Notes under the pieces: generated by a model
What the model saw: only the letters and a program-made list of their open reading frames with translations
What the model was told of the DNA's origin: nothing
The model's database searches: none
NCBI GenBank assembly: GCA_041913505.1
Contig: JAYSFC010000081.1
Coordinates: 1-17,152 of the forward strand
From: JAYSFC01 sp041913505
Lineage (GTDB): Bacteria; Pseudomonadota; Gammaproteobacteria; Burkholderiales; Burkholderiaceae_C
Reading direction: 5' to 3'
Length of the DNA stretch: 17,152 bases
Part shown: piece by piece, positions 1 through 6,821 of the stretch
Layout of the letters: every line of letters begins with the position of its first letter
How positions within the stretch are numbered: the first letter of the stretch is position 1
Made by a program: the position numbers and the translations under genes

Positions 1-813
1 CATTTCCAGACCGACACCGCCGACTACGCTGATTACGTTTTGCCCGCCACCACCCAGCTCGAACACTGGGACGTGCACCTGGCCTACGGCCACACCGACG
101 TGCTGCTCAACCGCCCCGCCATCCCGCCGCTGGGGCAGGCACGCAGCAATGCCCAGGTCTTTCGCGACCTCGCCGCGCGCATGGGCTTCACCGAGCCCTG
201 CTTCGCCGACAGCGACGAGCAGCTGTGCCGCCAGGCTTATGGCGAGCACGTGGATTTCGAGCGCCTGCTGGCCGACGGCTTTGCTAAGCTGCCCGTGCCG
301 GATGCGCCGTTTGCCGAAGGTGGCTTTCCCACGCCCTCGGGCCGCTGCGAGTTCTACAGCGAACGGCTGGCCGCCCAGGGGCTGGACCCGCTGCCCGGCC
401 ACGTGCCCAACCACGAGCTGCCCGAGCGCTCGGCCGCCCATCCACTCGCGATGATCTCGCCGCCCGCGCGCAACTTCCTCAACTCCACCTTCGTGAACGT
501 AACGAGCCTGCGCACCATCGAAGGCCGCCCGCTCGTGGAGATCCACCCCGAGGACGCCGCCGCGCGCGGCATCGACGACGGCAGCGTGGTGCGCGTGTTC
601 AACGACCGCGGCAGCTACCAGTGCCACGCCGCCGTGAGCGCGCGCGCGCGACCCGGCGTGGTGAACGGTCTGGGCATCTGGTGGCGCAAGCTGGGCCTTA
701 GCGGTACCAACGTGAACGAGCTCACGAGCCAGGCGCTCACCGACCTGGGTGCGGGCCCCACGTTCTACGACTGCCGGGTGCAGGTCGAGCGCGCCGAGGC
801 CCCGCCGGCCTGA
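1..813 (+). CDS. Molybdopterin-dependent oxidoreductase, C-terminal part (5' end outside window)
   Basis: The reading frame is open from the first base, and 270 residues are visible before the TGA. The opening residues (HFQTDTADYADYVLPATTQLE, split here as HFQTDTADYADY then VLPATTQLE) are the typical 'TDTA-x-YADxVLPATTxLE' stretch of the large DMSO-reductase/formate-dehydrogenase family. They are followed by a 'D-x-H' segment and a pocket-forming region. From about visible residue 147 (PLAMISPPARNF) to the end runs the C-terminal molybdopterin-dinucleotide-binding beta-barrel, with the usual 'xxIHPEDAAARGIxDGxxVRVxNDRG' pattern. These enzymes bind a Mo-bis-MGD cofactor and transfer oxygen or electrons. 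The substrate cannot be told from this part, and the N-terminal Fe-S motif that would help is outside the window. Its stop codon directly abuts the stop of the convergent yqhD gene. Confidence 0.9.
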   Translation, partial: HFQTDTADYADYVLPATTQLEHWDVHLAYGHTDVLLNRPAIPPLGQARSNAQVFRDLAARMGFTEPCFADSDEQLCRQAYGEHVDFERLLADGFAKLPVPDAPFAEGGFPTPSGRCEFYSERLAAQGLDPLPGHVPNHELPERSAAHPLAMISPPARNFLNSTFVNVTSLRTIEGRPLVEIHPEDAAARGIDDGSVVRVFNDRGSYQCHAAVSARARPGVVNGLGIWWRKLGLSGTNVNELTSQALTDLGAGPTFYDCRVQVERAEAPPA

Positions 814-1974
814 TTACAGGGCCGCTTCCAGAATACGGCGGCTCACCTCGGGCGTGATCTCGCGCTGCTCGCCGAGCTGCACCATGCCGTGCGCCTGCAG
901 CTGTGCCACCACGGTATCGGCCTGCGCGCCGCCCAGGCCATAGGCGCCCAGGCGCGTGGGCACGCCCAGGCTCTCGAAGAAGCTGCGCGTGCGCTCGATG
1001 GCTGCATCGATGCGCGCATCCTCGTCCCCTTCGCGCAGGCCCCACACGCGCTCGGCGTATTGCAGCAGCTTGGCGCGCTTGGGGCCCCGGCGCTCGTTCA
1101 GCAGCGCGGGCAGCACGATGGCCAGCGTGCGCGCGTGGTCGATGCCGTGCAGCGCCGTGAGCTCATGGCCGATCATGTGCGTGGCCCAGTCCTGCGGCAC
1201 GCCCGCGCCGATGAGGCCGTTGAGCGCCATGGTGGCCGCCCACATGAGGTTGGCACGGTCGTCGTACACGGGCTCGGGCGCGGCCAGGACGCGCGGGCCC
1301 ACCTCGATCAGCGTCAGCAGGAGGCCTTCGGCGAAGCGGTCCTGCACGCGCGCATCGACGGGGTAGGTCAGGTACTGCTCCACGGTGTGCACGAAGGCGT
1401 CGACCACGCCGTTGGCGAGCTGCTGCGGCGGCAGCGTGTAGGTCTTGGTGGGATCGAGCACCGAGAACTGCGGGTAGCAATGCGCGCTGCTGAAGGAAAG
1501 CTTGGCGCCCTTGGCGCGGTGCGTGATCACGCCGCCGTTGTTCATCTCGGAGCCCGTGGCGGGCAGCGTGAGCACGGCGCCGAACGGCAGTGCGCGCGCA
1601 ATGTTGCGCCCGCGCTTTTCCAGAATGGCCCAGGGGTCGCCCTCGAAGGGTACCGCCGCGGCGATGAACTTCGCGGCATCGATGACCGAGCCGCCGCCCA
1701 CGGCGAGCAGGAAGTCGAAGCCGCCCTCGCGGATCTGCTGCACCGCGCGCAACGAGGTTTCGTAGCTGGGGTTGGGCTCGATGCCTGCGAAGGTGGCGTG
1801 GTGGCGCTCGCCCAGGGCCTGGCGTACCTCGGCCAGCGTGCCGGTCTTCTCGGCGCTGGCGCCGCCCACGAGGATGAGCACGCGGGCCTGCGCGGGCACG
1901 AGCTTGGCCAGGTCGGCGATGCGGCCCTGGCCAAAGACGATGCGGGTGGGGTTCTGGAAGTCGAAGTTCAGCAT
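814..1974 (-). CDS. yqhD: YqhD-type NADPH-dependent aldehyde reductase / iron-containing alcohol dehydrogenase
   Basis: This 386-residue protein matches the E. coli YqhD pattern (387 residues) from end to end as I remember it. Shared features include the N-terminal 'NPTRIVFGQG', the nucleotide-binding 'GGGSVIDAAKF' (residues 93-103), 'LPATGSE', 'ANGVVDAFVHTVEQY' and 'GAGVPQDWATHMIGHELTALHGIDHA'. The predicted metal ligands are D192, H196, H266 and H280, with the spacing of the family. YqhD enzymes reduce short-chain and reactive aldehydes such as acrolein, butyraldehyde and lipid-peroxidation products with NADPH in the cytoplasm. I chose the ATG at 1974 because a GGAG lies 8 bases upstream and the family N-terminus begins there. 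The frame stays open upstream to 2097, but that part has no family similarity. The E. coli regulator YqhC is not adjacent. Aldehyde detoxification is the likely role; a butanol dehydrogenase role is the alternative. Confidence 0.93.
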   Translation of the reverse strand: MLNFDFQNPTRIVFGQGRIADLAKLVPAQARVLILVGGASAEKTGTLAEVRQALGERHHATFAGIEPNPSYETSLRAVQQIREGGFDFLLAVGGGSVIDAAKFIAAAVPFEGDPWAILEKRGRNIARALPFGAVLTLPATGSEMNNGGVITHRAKGAKLSFSSAHCYPQFSVLDPTKTYTLPPQQLANGVVDAFVHTVEQYLTYPVDARVQDRFAEGLLLTLIEVGPRVLAAPEPVYDDRANLMWAATMALNGLIGAGVPQDWATHMIGHELTALHGIDHARTLAIVLPALLNERRGPKRAKLLQYAERVWGLREGDEDARIDAAIERTRSFFESLGVPTRLGAYGLGGAQADTVVAQLQAHGMVQLGEQREITPEVSRRILEAAL

Positions 1975-2149
1975 GGGAGGGGCTCCGTGTCGTTCAGGCC
2001 CCGCAGCGTAGCGCCTTTGCGAAGAGCCTGCCGCGCCCGGTGCGACAGGTTTCCCCAATTGCTTCCAATTTAATAGCTGAAAATCACCGCCACACAAGCA
2101 CCATCGGCCATTTTTGCCTCAAACAGCCAGGCCGTGGCGCCCCGCCGGG
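1975..2149. promoter_or_regulatory. Upstream region of yqhD with inverted repeat and repeat-like block
   Basis: This 175-base gap holds no gene I can support. The part nearest yqhD is GC-rich, while 2051-2120 is clearly more AT-rich. A perfect inverted repeat AATTG-CTTC-CAATT spans 2057-2070, in the likely promoter or operator zone of yqhD on the - strand. The block from 2061 to about 2119 (AATAGCTG, then CAAGC, then GGCCATTTTT) resembles the layout of a short intergenic repeat that I recall from Comamonadaceae genomes, but this copy is degenerate and the match is from memory. I found no clear -35/-10 pair and no U-rich terminator for the gene ending at 2150. Confidence 0.35.
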
Positions 2150-3124
2150 TCAGTCGAGCTTCACGCCCGCCGTCTTGATGATCGCGCCCCAGCGCTGGGA
2201 CTCGGCGCGCGCCATGGCGCGGAACTGCTCGGGCGTGCCAGGCAAGGCCTCCATGCCGAAGTCCTGCATGCGCTTGACCACGGCGGGGTTGGCCAGGGCC
2301 TTGTTGAGGTCGGCATTGAGGCGCTGCACCACGGCGGGGGGCAGGCCCGCCGGGCCCAGGATGCCCTGGAAGGCGTAGACCTCGGTATCGGGCACGCCCA
2401 CCTCGGCCAGCGTGGGCACGTCGGGCAGGGTGGCCACGCGCTTGGCCGTTCCGATGGCGAGTGCGCGCACCTTGCCCGACTGGATCACGGGCAGGCCCGA
2501 GGCCAGGTCCAGGAACATGCAGGGCACCTGGCCGCCCATGACGTCGGCCATGGCGGGCGCGGCGCCGCGGTAGGGGATGTGCGTGAGGAAGGACTTGGTG
2601 CGCGTCTTGAACATCTCCATCGCCAGGTGGTGCGGCGAGCCATTGCCAGGCGAGGCGTAGTTCACCTTGCCGGGGTTGGCGCGCACGTAGGCGAGGAATT
2701 CCTTCATGTTCTTGGCTTCAAACGACGGGTGCACCACCAGCGCCATCGGAAAGCGGCTGATGCCGCCCACGTAGGTGAAGTCCTTCTCGGGGCTGAAGGG
2801 CAGCTTGCTGAACAGGTGCTCGTTGTAGGCCAGCACGGCGTTATCGGCCGACATGATGGTGTAGCCGTCGGGCTTGGCCGTGGCCACGATCTGCGCGCCG
2901 ATGTTGGTGGAGGCGCCGGGGCGGTTGTCCACCACGATCTGCTGGCCCAGGGTTTGGCGCATGGCCTCGGCCACGGTGCGCGCAAGCACGTCGGTGCCGC
3001 CGCCTGCCGGGTAGGGAACGACCCAGCGGATCGGCTGCTCGGGCCAGTTCTGGGCCCGGGCCCAGGGCGTGGCAGCAGCGGCGGAGGTAGCGGCCAGCGA
3101 GGCCAGGAAATGTCGGCGGTCCAT
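2150..3124 (-). CDS. Bug-type tripartite tricarboxylate transporter substrate-binding protein
   Basis: The 324-residue product starts with a signal peptide. MDRRHFLASLAA is a twin-arginine (Tat-like) motif R3-R4-x-F-L, followed by an Ala-rich stretch and a likely cleavage site after A24 (ARA|Q). The mature protein begins with the family hallmark 'WPxQPIRWVVPYPAGGGTD', then 'VVDNRPGASTNIGA', 'KPDGYTI', and later 'IPYRGAAPAMADVMGGQV' and 'VPTLAEVGV'. Bug proteins are periplasmic binding proteins for carboxylates and similar acids, and most are orphans without linked TctAB membrane subunits, as is the case here. An AGGAG lies 9 bases before the ATG. The gene follows the FAH-family hydrolase by 44 bases on the same strand, which suggests a shared operon and a related substrate. 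The ligand cannot be read from the sequence. Confidence 0.94.
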   Translation of the reverse strand: MDRRHFLASLAATSAAAATPWARAQNWPEQPIRWVVPYPAGGGTDVLARTVAEAMRQTLGQQIVVDNRPGASTNIGAQIVATAKPDGYTIMSADNAVLAYNEHLFSKLPFSPEKDFTYVGGISRFPMALVVHPSFEAKNMKEFLAYVRANPGKVNYASPGNGSPHHLAMEMFKTRTKSFLTHIPYRGAAPAMADVMGGQVPCMFLDLASGLPVIQSGKVRALAIGTAKRVATLPDVPTLAEVGVPDTEVYAFQGILGPAGLPPAVVQRLNADLNKALANPAVVKRMQDFGMEALPGTPEQFRAMARAESQRWGAIIKTAGVKLD

Positions 3125-3168
3125 CGAATTTGTCTCCTGAGGTCTGTTGTGGTGGTGGGGCGCTGGAA

Positions 3169-4179
3169 TCAGGCGGCGGGCGCGGCGATGGTCTGGTCGA
3201 TGGCGCCGAAGAGGCTCTGGCCGTCCTTGCCCTTCATCTCGATGCGGATGGTGTCGCCGAATTTCATGAATTCGGTCGAAGGCTTGCCGTCCTGGATGGT
3301 CTCGATGCAGCGCTTCTCGGCAATGCAGCTGTATCCCTTGGGCCATTCCATGCGGCCGTTCTGCTCCACGCCCTTGTTGCTCACGGTGCCGCTGCCCACG
3401 ATGGAGCCCGCACGCACGTTGCGCGTCTTGCAGATGTGGGCAATGAGCTGGCCGAAGTGGAAGGTCATCTCGGGGCCCGCGTCGCACAGGCCGACCTTGC
3501 GGCCGTTCCAGGTGGACTGCAGCGTGAGGTGCAGGCGGCCTTGATCCCAGGCATCGCCCAGCTCGTCGAGCGTGACGGCCACGGGGCTGAAGGCCGTAGC
3601 GGGCTTGCTCTGGAAGAAGCCGAAGCCCTTGGCCAGCTCGGCCGGAATGAGGTTGCGCAGGCTCACGTCGTTGGCCAGCATCACGAGGCGGATGCCGTCC
3701 AGCGCCTGCTCGGGCGTGGCGCCCATCTTCACGTCGCCCGTGACCACGGCGATCTCGGCCTCGAAGTCGATACCCATGGCCTCGCTGGGCACGACCACGT
3801 CGTCGCAGGGGCCGATGAAGTCGTCGCTGCCGCCCTGGTACATCAGCGGATCGGTATAGAACGTGGCCGGCACCTCGGCATTGCGCGCCTTGCGCACCAG
3901 CTCCACATGGTTGAGGTAGGCCGAGCCGTCGGCCCACTGGTAGGCGCGTGGCAGCGGCGCCATGCACTGCTGCGGATCGAAGGGGAATGCATGGCGCGCC
4001 TTGCCCGCATTGAGCTGGTCGTACAGGTCCTGCAGCTGGGGCGAGAGGAAGTTCCAGTCGTCCAGCACCTGCTGCAGCCGGCTGGCAATGCCGGTCGCAT
4101 AATGCGCGGTGCTCAAGTCACGGGAGACGACGACCAGTTGGCCGTCGCGCGAACCGTCTTTGTAGGTGGCGAGTTTCAT
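3169..4179 (-). CDS. Fumarylacetoacetate hydrolase (FAH) family protein
   Basis: This 336-residue protein is of the length typical for FAH-family hydrolases of the homogentisate/gentisate and meta-cleavage type. The metal-binding residues expected of the family are visible: D110 (FYTDPLMYQG), E140 and E142 (GIDFEAEIAVV) and D171 (MLANDVSLRN). Also present are K192 in 'FGFFQSKPATAFSP' and the C-terminal 'GSGTVSNKG' and 'FGDTIRIEM' segments. Family members cleave C-C bonds in 3,5-dioxoacids such as fumarylacetoacetate or fumarylpyruvate, or act as hydratases/decarboxylases, using Mg2+ or Mn2+ in the cytoplasm. The gene is followed by a Bug binding protein and is divergent from an IclR regulator, which suggests one step in the breakdown of an aromatic or organic acid. 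No ring-cleaving dioxygenase lies in the window, so the exact substrate is open. Confidence 0.9.
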   Translation of the reverse strand: MKLATYKDGSRDGQLVVVSRDLSTAHYATGIASRLQQVLDDWNFLSPQLQDLYDQLNAGKARHAFPFDPQQCMAPLPRAYQWADGSAYLNHVELVRKARNAEVPATFYTDPLMYQGGSDDFIGPCDDVVVPSEAMGIDFEAEIAVVTGDVKMGATPEQALDGIRLVMLANDVSLRNLIPAELAKGFGFFQSKPATAFSPVAVTLDELGDAWDQGRLHLTLQSTWNGRKVGLCDAGPEMTFHFGQLIAHICKTRNVRAGSIVGSGTVSNKGVEQNGRMEWPKGYSCIAEKRCIETIQDGKPSTEFMKFGDTIRIEMKGKDGQSLFGAIDQTIAAPAA

Positions 4180-4282
4180 GGGGCAGGACCTTTGCTTTGT
4201 CTCAATGGAAATGCAGCGCCTAGCGCAAATTACGCTTTGGTAAATTGATTTAACTAAACAAAACTCGCAAATTCTAGTGCAG
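4180..4282. promoter_or_regulatory. Divergent promoter/operator region between the FAH-Bug genes and the IclR regulator
   Basis: This is the AT-richest stretch in the left half. It contains two direct copies of CGCAAATT at 4224-4231 and 4266-4273, whose starts are 42 bases apart, about four helical turns. The left copy is embedded in a small inverted repeat AGCG-CAAATTA-CGCT (4222-4236). Between the copies lies an imperfect palindrome, TTGGTAAAT-TGA-TTTAACTAA (6 of 9 arm bases pair). IclR-type regulators commonly bind palindromic sites in the intergenic region they share with their target operon, so this is the likely control region for both directions. No confident -35/-10 pair was assigned. 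Confidence 0.5.
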
Positions 4283-5065
4283 ATGGACAAGGAACGCGCA
4301 GGCATCCAGTCTGTGGAGGTCGGATTCGCCCTGCTCGAAGGGCTCACACGGGCACGCGGGCCCCTCATGCTCAAGGACCTGGCCGCCTCGGCCGACATGA
4401 GCGCCGCCAAGGCGCACCGCTACCTGGTGAGCTTCCAGCGCCTGGGCCTGGTCACGCAGGACAGCCGCAACTCGCGCTACGACCTGGGCCCCGCGGCGCT
4501 CAAGTTAGGACTTGCTTCGCTTTCCCGCCTCGACGCGGTGCGGCTGGCACGCGAACGCATGCCGGCGCTCATGGAAACCATCGGCCACACGCTCGCGCTG
4601 GCCGTCTGGGGCAACCGCGGCCCGACCATGGTGCATTGGGAGGAGTCGTCCCAGGCCGTCACGGCCAACCTGCGCCTGGGCGACGTCATGCCCTTGCTGT
4701 CCTCGGCCACGGGCCGCTGCTTCGGCGCCTACCTCGCGCCTGAAATCACGGCCCCGCTGCTCGCCGAGGAGATCGCGCAGGCCGAGAAGATGCACCGCAC
4801 CGACCTGCCCCGCACCCCCGAGGCCGTGCAGGCTCTGTGGCGCGAGGTGCGCGAACGCGGCTCGGCGCGCGTGGTCGATACGCTGTTGCCCGGCATCGTC
4901 GCGTTCTGCGCCCCTGTGTTCGATGCCGACGGCCACCTCGCCCTCGGCATCACCACGCTCGGCTCGGTGGCCACCTTCGACCCCGAGTGGGGCGGAGCGA
5001 TCGATGCCCCCCTGCGCGCAGCGGCCGCCCAGCTCTCGAACGACCTGGGCTGGGGCTGCGCCTGA
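4277..5065 (+). CDS. IclR family transcriptional regulator
   Basis: This 262-residue protein has an N-terminal winged helix-turn-helix at about residues 8-70 (QSVEVGFALLEGL, LKDLAASADMSAAKAHRYL, RLGLVTQDSRNSRYDLG). An IclR effector-binding domain follows at about 85-255, with 'LSSATGRCFGAYL' and a 'LPGIVAFCAPVFDADGHLALGITTLG' core. Such proteins act as dimers or tetramers that activate or repress catabolic operons in response to small acids. The gene is divergent from the FAH-Bug pair, so control of that pair is the obvious inference. The start is uncertain: a GTG at 4277 and an in-frame ATG at 4283 are both possible. Neither has a Shine-Dalgarno sequence, so the message may be leaderless or the ATG may be the true start. 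Confidence 0.93.
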   Translation: MQMDKERAGIQSVEVGFALLEGLTRARGPLMLKDLAASADMSAAKAHRYLVSFQRLGLVTQDSRNSRYDLGPAALKLGLASLSRLDAVRLARERMPALMETIGHTLALAVWGNRGPTMVHWEESSQAVTANLRLGDVMPLLSSATGRCFGAYLAPEITAPLLAEEIAQAEKMHRTDLPRTPEAVQALWREVRERGSARVVDTLLPGIVAFCAPVFDADGHLALGITTLGSVATFDPEWGGAIDAPLRAAAAQLSNDLGWGCA

Positions 5066-5084
5066 GGCACTGGCGGTTGCCCCC

Positions 5085-6263
5085 ATGCCCCGGCGCGCAC
5101 TGCTGCTGATCACGGCCCTGGTGCTCGTCCTGCACGCGCTGGTGCTGGGCGGCCTGCCCCTGCACTGGGACGGCCCACGCGGCCCCGTGGGCGCAGTGTT
5201 CAGCACCCGCAGCATCGCACCACCTCCCGTGGCTGCCGCACCGCAGCCCCCCCCGCCTGCCGCGCGTGCACCGGCCCCCCGGCCGCCCAAGCCCCGCCCC
5301 ACCCCCACACCGCCCCCCCCACCGGCAGCAGAGCCCGCTGGCGAGTTCGCGCCGGCCGCCGAACCCACCACCATCGCCGAGGCCGCGCCCACCGAAGCCA
5401 CGGCGGCGCCCGACCAGCCGCCGGCCGGCGAGCCCGCGCAGGCGGCCGCCTCGGAGCCTGCCTCGCCCGCATCAGCTCCCGCCTCCGCCCCGGTGGAGCC
5501 CCCCGCCGCCGTGGCCAGCGCCCCCATGGCGCCCGCGAGCACGCCGCCGCCCGAGGACCCTGGCGTGGACATCGTGCCGCCCGGCGGGGGCACAGGGCAC
5601 CCGGGCGGCAGCACGCCGCCGCCCGTGAAGATCCCCGCCCCCACGCGCCTGTCCTTCGACGTGAGCGGCCAGGCCAAGCGCTTCAACTACAGCGCGCGCG
5701 CCGAACTCGTCTGGAAGCACGACGGCAATCGCTATGAGGCGCGCCAGGAAATCAGCGCCTTCCTCCTTGGCACGCGCGCGCAGACCAGCGTGGGCCAGGT
5801 GACCGAGCGCGGGCTGCTGCCCACGCGCTTTGGCGACAAGGTGCGCAGCGAACAGGCCGCGCATTTCGATTTCGCGCAGGGGCGCGTCACGTTCAGCGCC
5901 AACACACCCTCTGCCGCCATCGCTCCCGGTGCGCAGGACCGGCTCAGCGTGTTCATCCAGCTCTCGGCCATGCTCGCCGCCGATCCGGGCCGCTATCCCA
6001 TGGGCACCGAAATCACGCTGACCACCGTGGGCCCCCGCGCAGCCGACCGCTGGACGTTCCGCGTCGAAGGCGCCGAAACCCTGGAACTGCCCGTGGGCAC
6101 CACACCCACCCTGAAGCTGGCGCGCCTGCCACGCCGTGACTTCGACCAGCAGGCCGAGCTGTGGCTCGCCCCCGCGCTGCAGTACCTGCCCGTGCGCATC
6201 CGCCTCAGCCAGGCCAATGGCGATTTCGCCGACCTGCGGCTCCATGACAGCAGCGCCCCATAG
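5085..6263 (+). CDS. Membrane-anchored proline-rich DUF3108 domain protein
   Basis: The 392-residue product starts with MPRRALLLIT and a hydrophobic helix at about residues 5-25, likely an uncleaved anchor. A long Pro/Ala-rich linker follows at about 45-187, including PPPP, KPRPTPTPPPPP and a Gly-rich 'PPGGGTGHPGG' patch. A folded beta-rich C-terminal domain then runs from about 187 to 392 and fits DUF3108 (FDVSGQAKRFNYSARAEL, GLLPTRFGDK, LARLPRRDFDQQAELWLAP, YLPVRIRLSQANGDFADL). The layout resembles TonB: inner-membrane anchor, a rigid arm across the periplasm and a terminal domain. The function of DUF3108 is not established to my knowledge; an envelope role is inferred. The ATG 19 bases after the iclR stop was chosen because the anchor begins there. 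The same frame is open upstream, but only inside the regulator gene. No good Shine-Dalgarno sequence is seen. Confidence 0.85.
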   Translation: MPRRALLLITALVLVLHALVLGGLPLHWDGPRGPVGAVFSTRSIAPPPVAAAPQPPPPAARAPAPRPPKPRPTPTPPPPPAAEPAGEFAPAAEPTTIAEAAPTEATAAPDQPPAGEPAQAAASEPASPASAPASAPVEPPAAVASAPMAPASTPPPEDPGVDIVPPGGGTGHPGGSTPPPVKIPAPTRLSFDVSGQAKRFNYSARAELVWKHDGNRYEARQEISAFLLGTRAQTSVGQVTERGLLPTRFGDKVRSEQAAHFDFAQGRVTFSANTPSAAIAPGAQDRLSVFIQLSAMLAADPGRYPMGTEITLTTVGPRAADRWTFRVEGAETLELPVGTTPTLKLARLPRRDFDQQAELWLAPALQYLPVRIRLSQANGDFADLRLHDSSAP

Positions 6264-6391
6264 CCCCCACCCCGGGGCCGGCGCTCCAAAGAAAGTAGCG
6301 CAGGGTCCCCGAATCGCCCCCGCTTTCATGAAATACTGTAAAGAGGCTCCCGCGCCAGGCTCCTGGCCTTGAACTTCCGGGGGGCCGCTGT

Positions 6392-6408
6392 CATCTGACT
6401 GTCAGATG
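6392..6408. promoter_or_regulatory. Perfect 17-bp palindrome before the DUF3567 gene
   Basis: CATCTGACTGTCAGATG is an inverted repeat with two exact 8-base arms around a single central T at 6400. It ends 15 bases before the ATG at 6424 and just before the AAAAGGGG ribosome binding site (6410-6417). The dyad could be a protein operator or, in RNA, a hairpin close to the ribosome binding site. Its single-base centre makes DNA binding by a dimeric regulator more plausible than a stable RNA loop. A TACTGT at 6334-6339 could be a -10 element, but I could not pair it with a convincing -35. Confidence 0.5.
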
Positions 6409-6423
6409 GAAAAGGGGAACGCC

Positions 6424-6723
6424 ATGCAAATGCTCTACGACTCTGAATCTTTTGTGGTGGTCCACATGCTGCCCGATGCCGTTCAGCAGCCCGCCGCAGA
6501 CGCTGGCGAAACCCCTGTGCCGCCGGTACCACAGCTTGCCCGCCACGGTTTCGAGATCGTGGACAAGCGCTCTGGCAAGGAGGTGTACCTGGACGGTTCC
6601 TGGGCCGAGCTGTTCCAGCAGCAGATCCTGGCCTGGCAACGTGAAACGCCCACCCAGGAAGAGGTGGAAGACGCCCTCGACCGTTATGCGGGGCTTGCAC
6701 AGAATCCGGTGGTCGTACACTGA
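6424..6723 (+). CDS. DUF3567 family small protein
   Basis: This 99-residue soluble, acidic protein (MQMLYDSESFVVVHM...) fits DUF3567, a family I know from betaproteobacteria. Its hallmarks are the N-terminal 'MQMxYxSxxxVVV', a central 'HGFEIVDKRSGKEVYLDGSWAELFQQQI' type segment and a C-terminal 'PTQEEVEDALDRY' helix. No catalytic motif, signal peptide or membrane segment is visible, and no function is established. I prefer the ATG at 6424 over the in-frame ATG at 6406: AAAAGGGG lies 6 bases before 6424, the family N-terminus starts with MQM, and 6406 falls inside the palindrome. It has its own 160-base upstream region and a dense hairpin cluster directly downstream, so it is probably a single-gene transcript. 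Confidence 0.85.
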   Translation: MQMLYDSESFVVVHMLPDAVQQPAADAGETPVPPVPQLARHGFEIVDKRSGKEVYLDGSWAELFQQQILAWQRETPTQEEVEDALDRYAGLAQNPVVVH

Positions 6724-6730
6724 AAAGATT

Positions 6731-6814
6731 GGGGCCTCGGCCCCTTCGCGGTCCACCGCCGGTGGGCCGCTGCCCCGCAAGGGGCACAGCGCGCCGTGGT
6801 AACCACCACGGCGC
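6731..6814. terminator. Four tandem hairpins between convergent genes, the last a likely terminator
   Basis: Almost every base here pairs locally. Hairpin 1 is GGGGC-CTCG-GCCCC (6731-6744). Hairpin 2 is GCGGTCCACC-GCC-GGTGGGCCGC (6748-6770), with 10 pairs including one G-U. Hairpin 3 is TGCCCC-GCAA-GGGGCA (6771-6786), with 6 pairs and a GNRA tetraloop. Hairpin 4 is GCGCCGTGGT-AACC-ACCACGGCGC (6791-6814), with 10 perfect pairs, followed on the + strand by CTTCGTTT. Hairpin 4 with its modest T-rich tail is a plausible rho-independent terminator for the DUF3567 gene. The symmetric stems would also form on the - strand message of the convergent gene ending at 6822. The role of the other three hairpins is unknown. 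Confidence 0.65.
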
Positions 6815-6821
6815 CTTCGTT

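Noticed and set aside
889..2073. A 394-codon + strand frame opposite yqhD, and similar long frames at 2114-3544 and 3130-4248
   Set aside because: They mirror yqhD, the Bug gene and the FAH gene, have low-complexity composition and lack ribosome binding sites.
1975..2097. Longer start for YqhD
   Set aside because: The added residues do not resemble the YqhD N-terminus, which begins with MLNFDFQNPTRIVFGQG at 1974 behind a GGAG.
4512..5084. Upstream extension of the DUF3108 frame through the IclR gene
   Set aside because: The extension is an Arg/Pro/Ser-rich out-of-frame reading of iclR. The membrane anchor begins at the ATG 5085.
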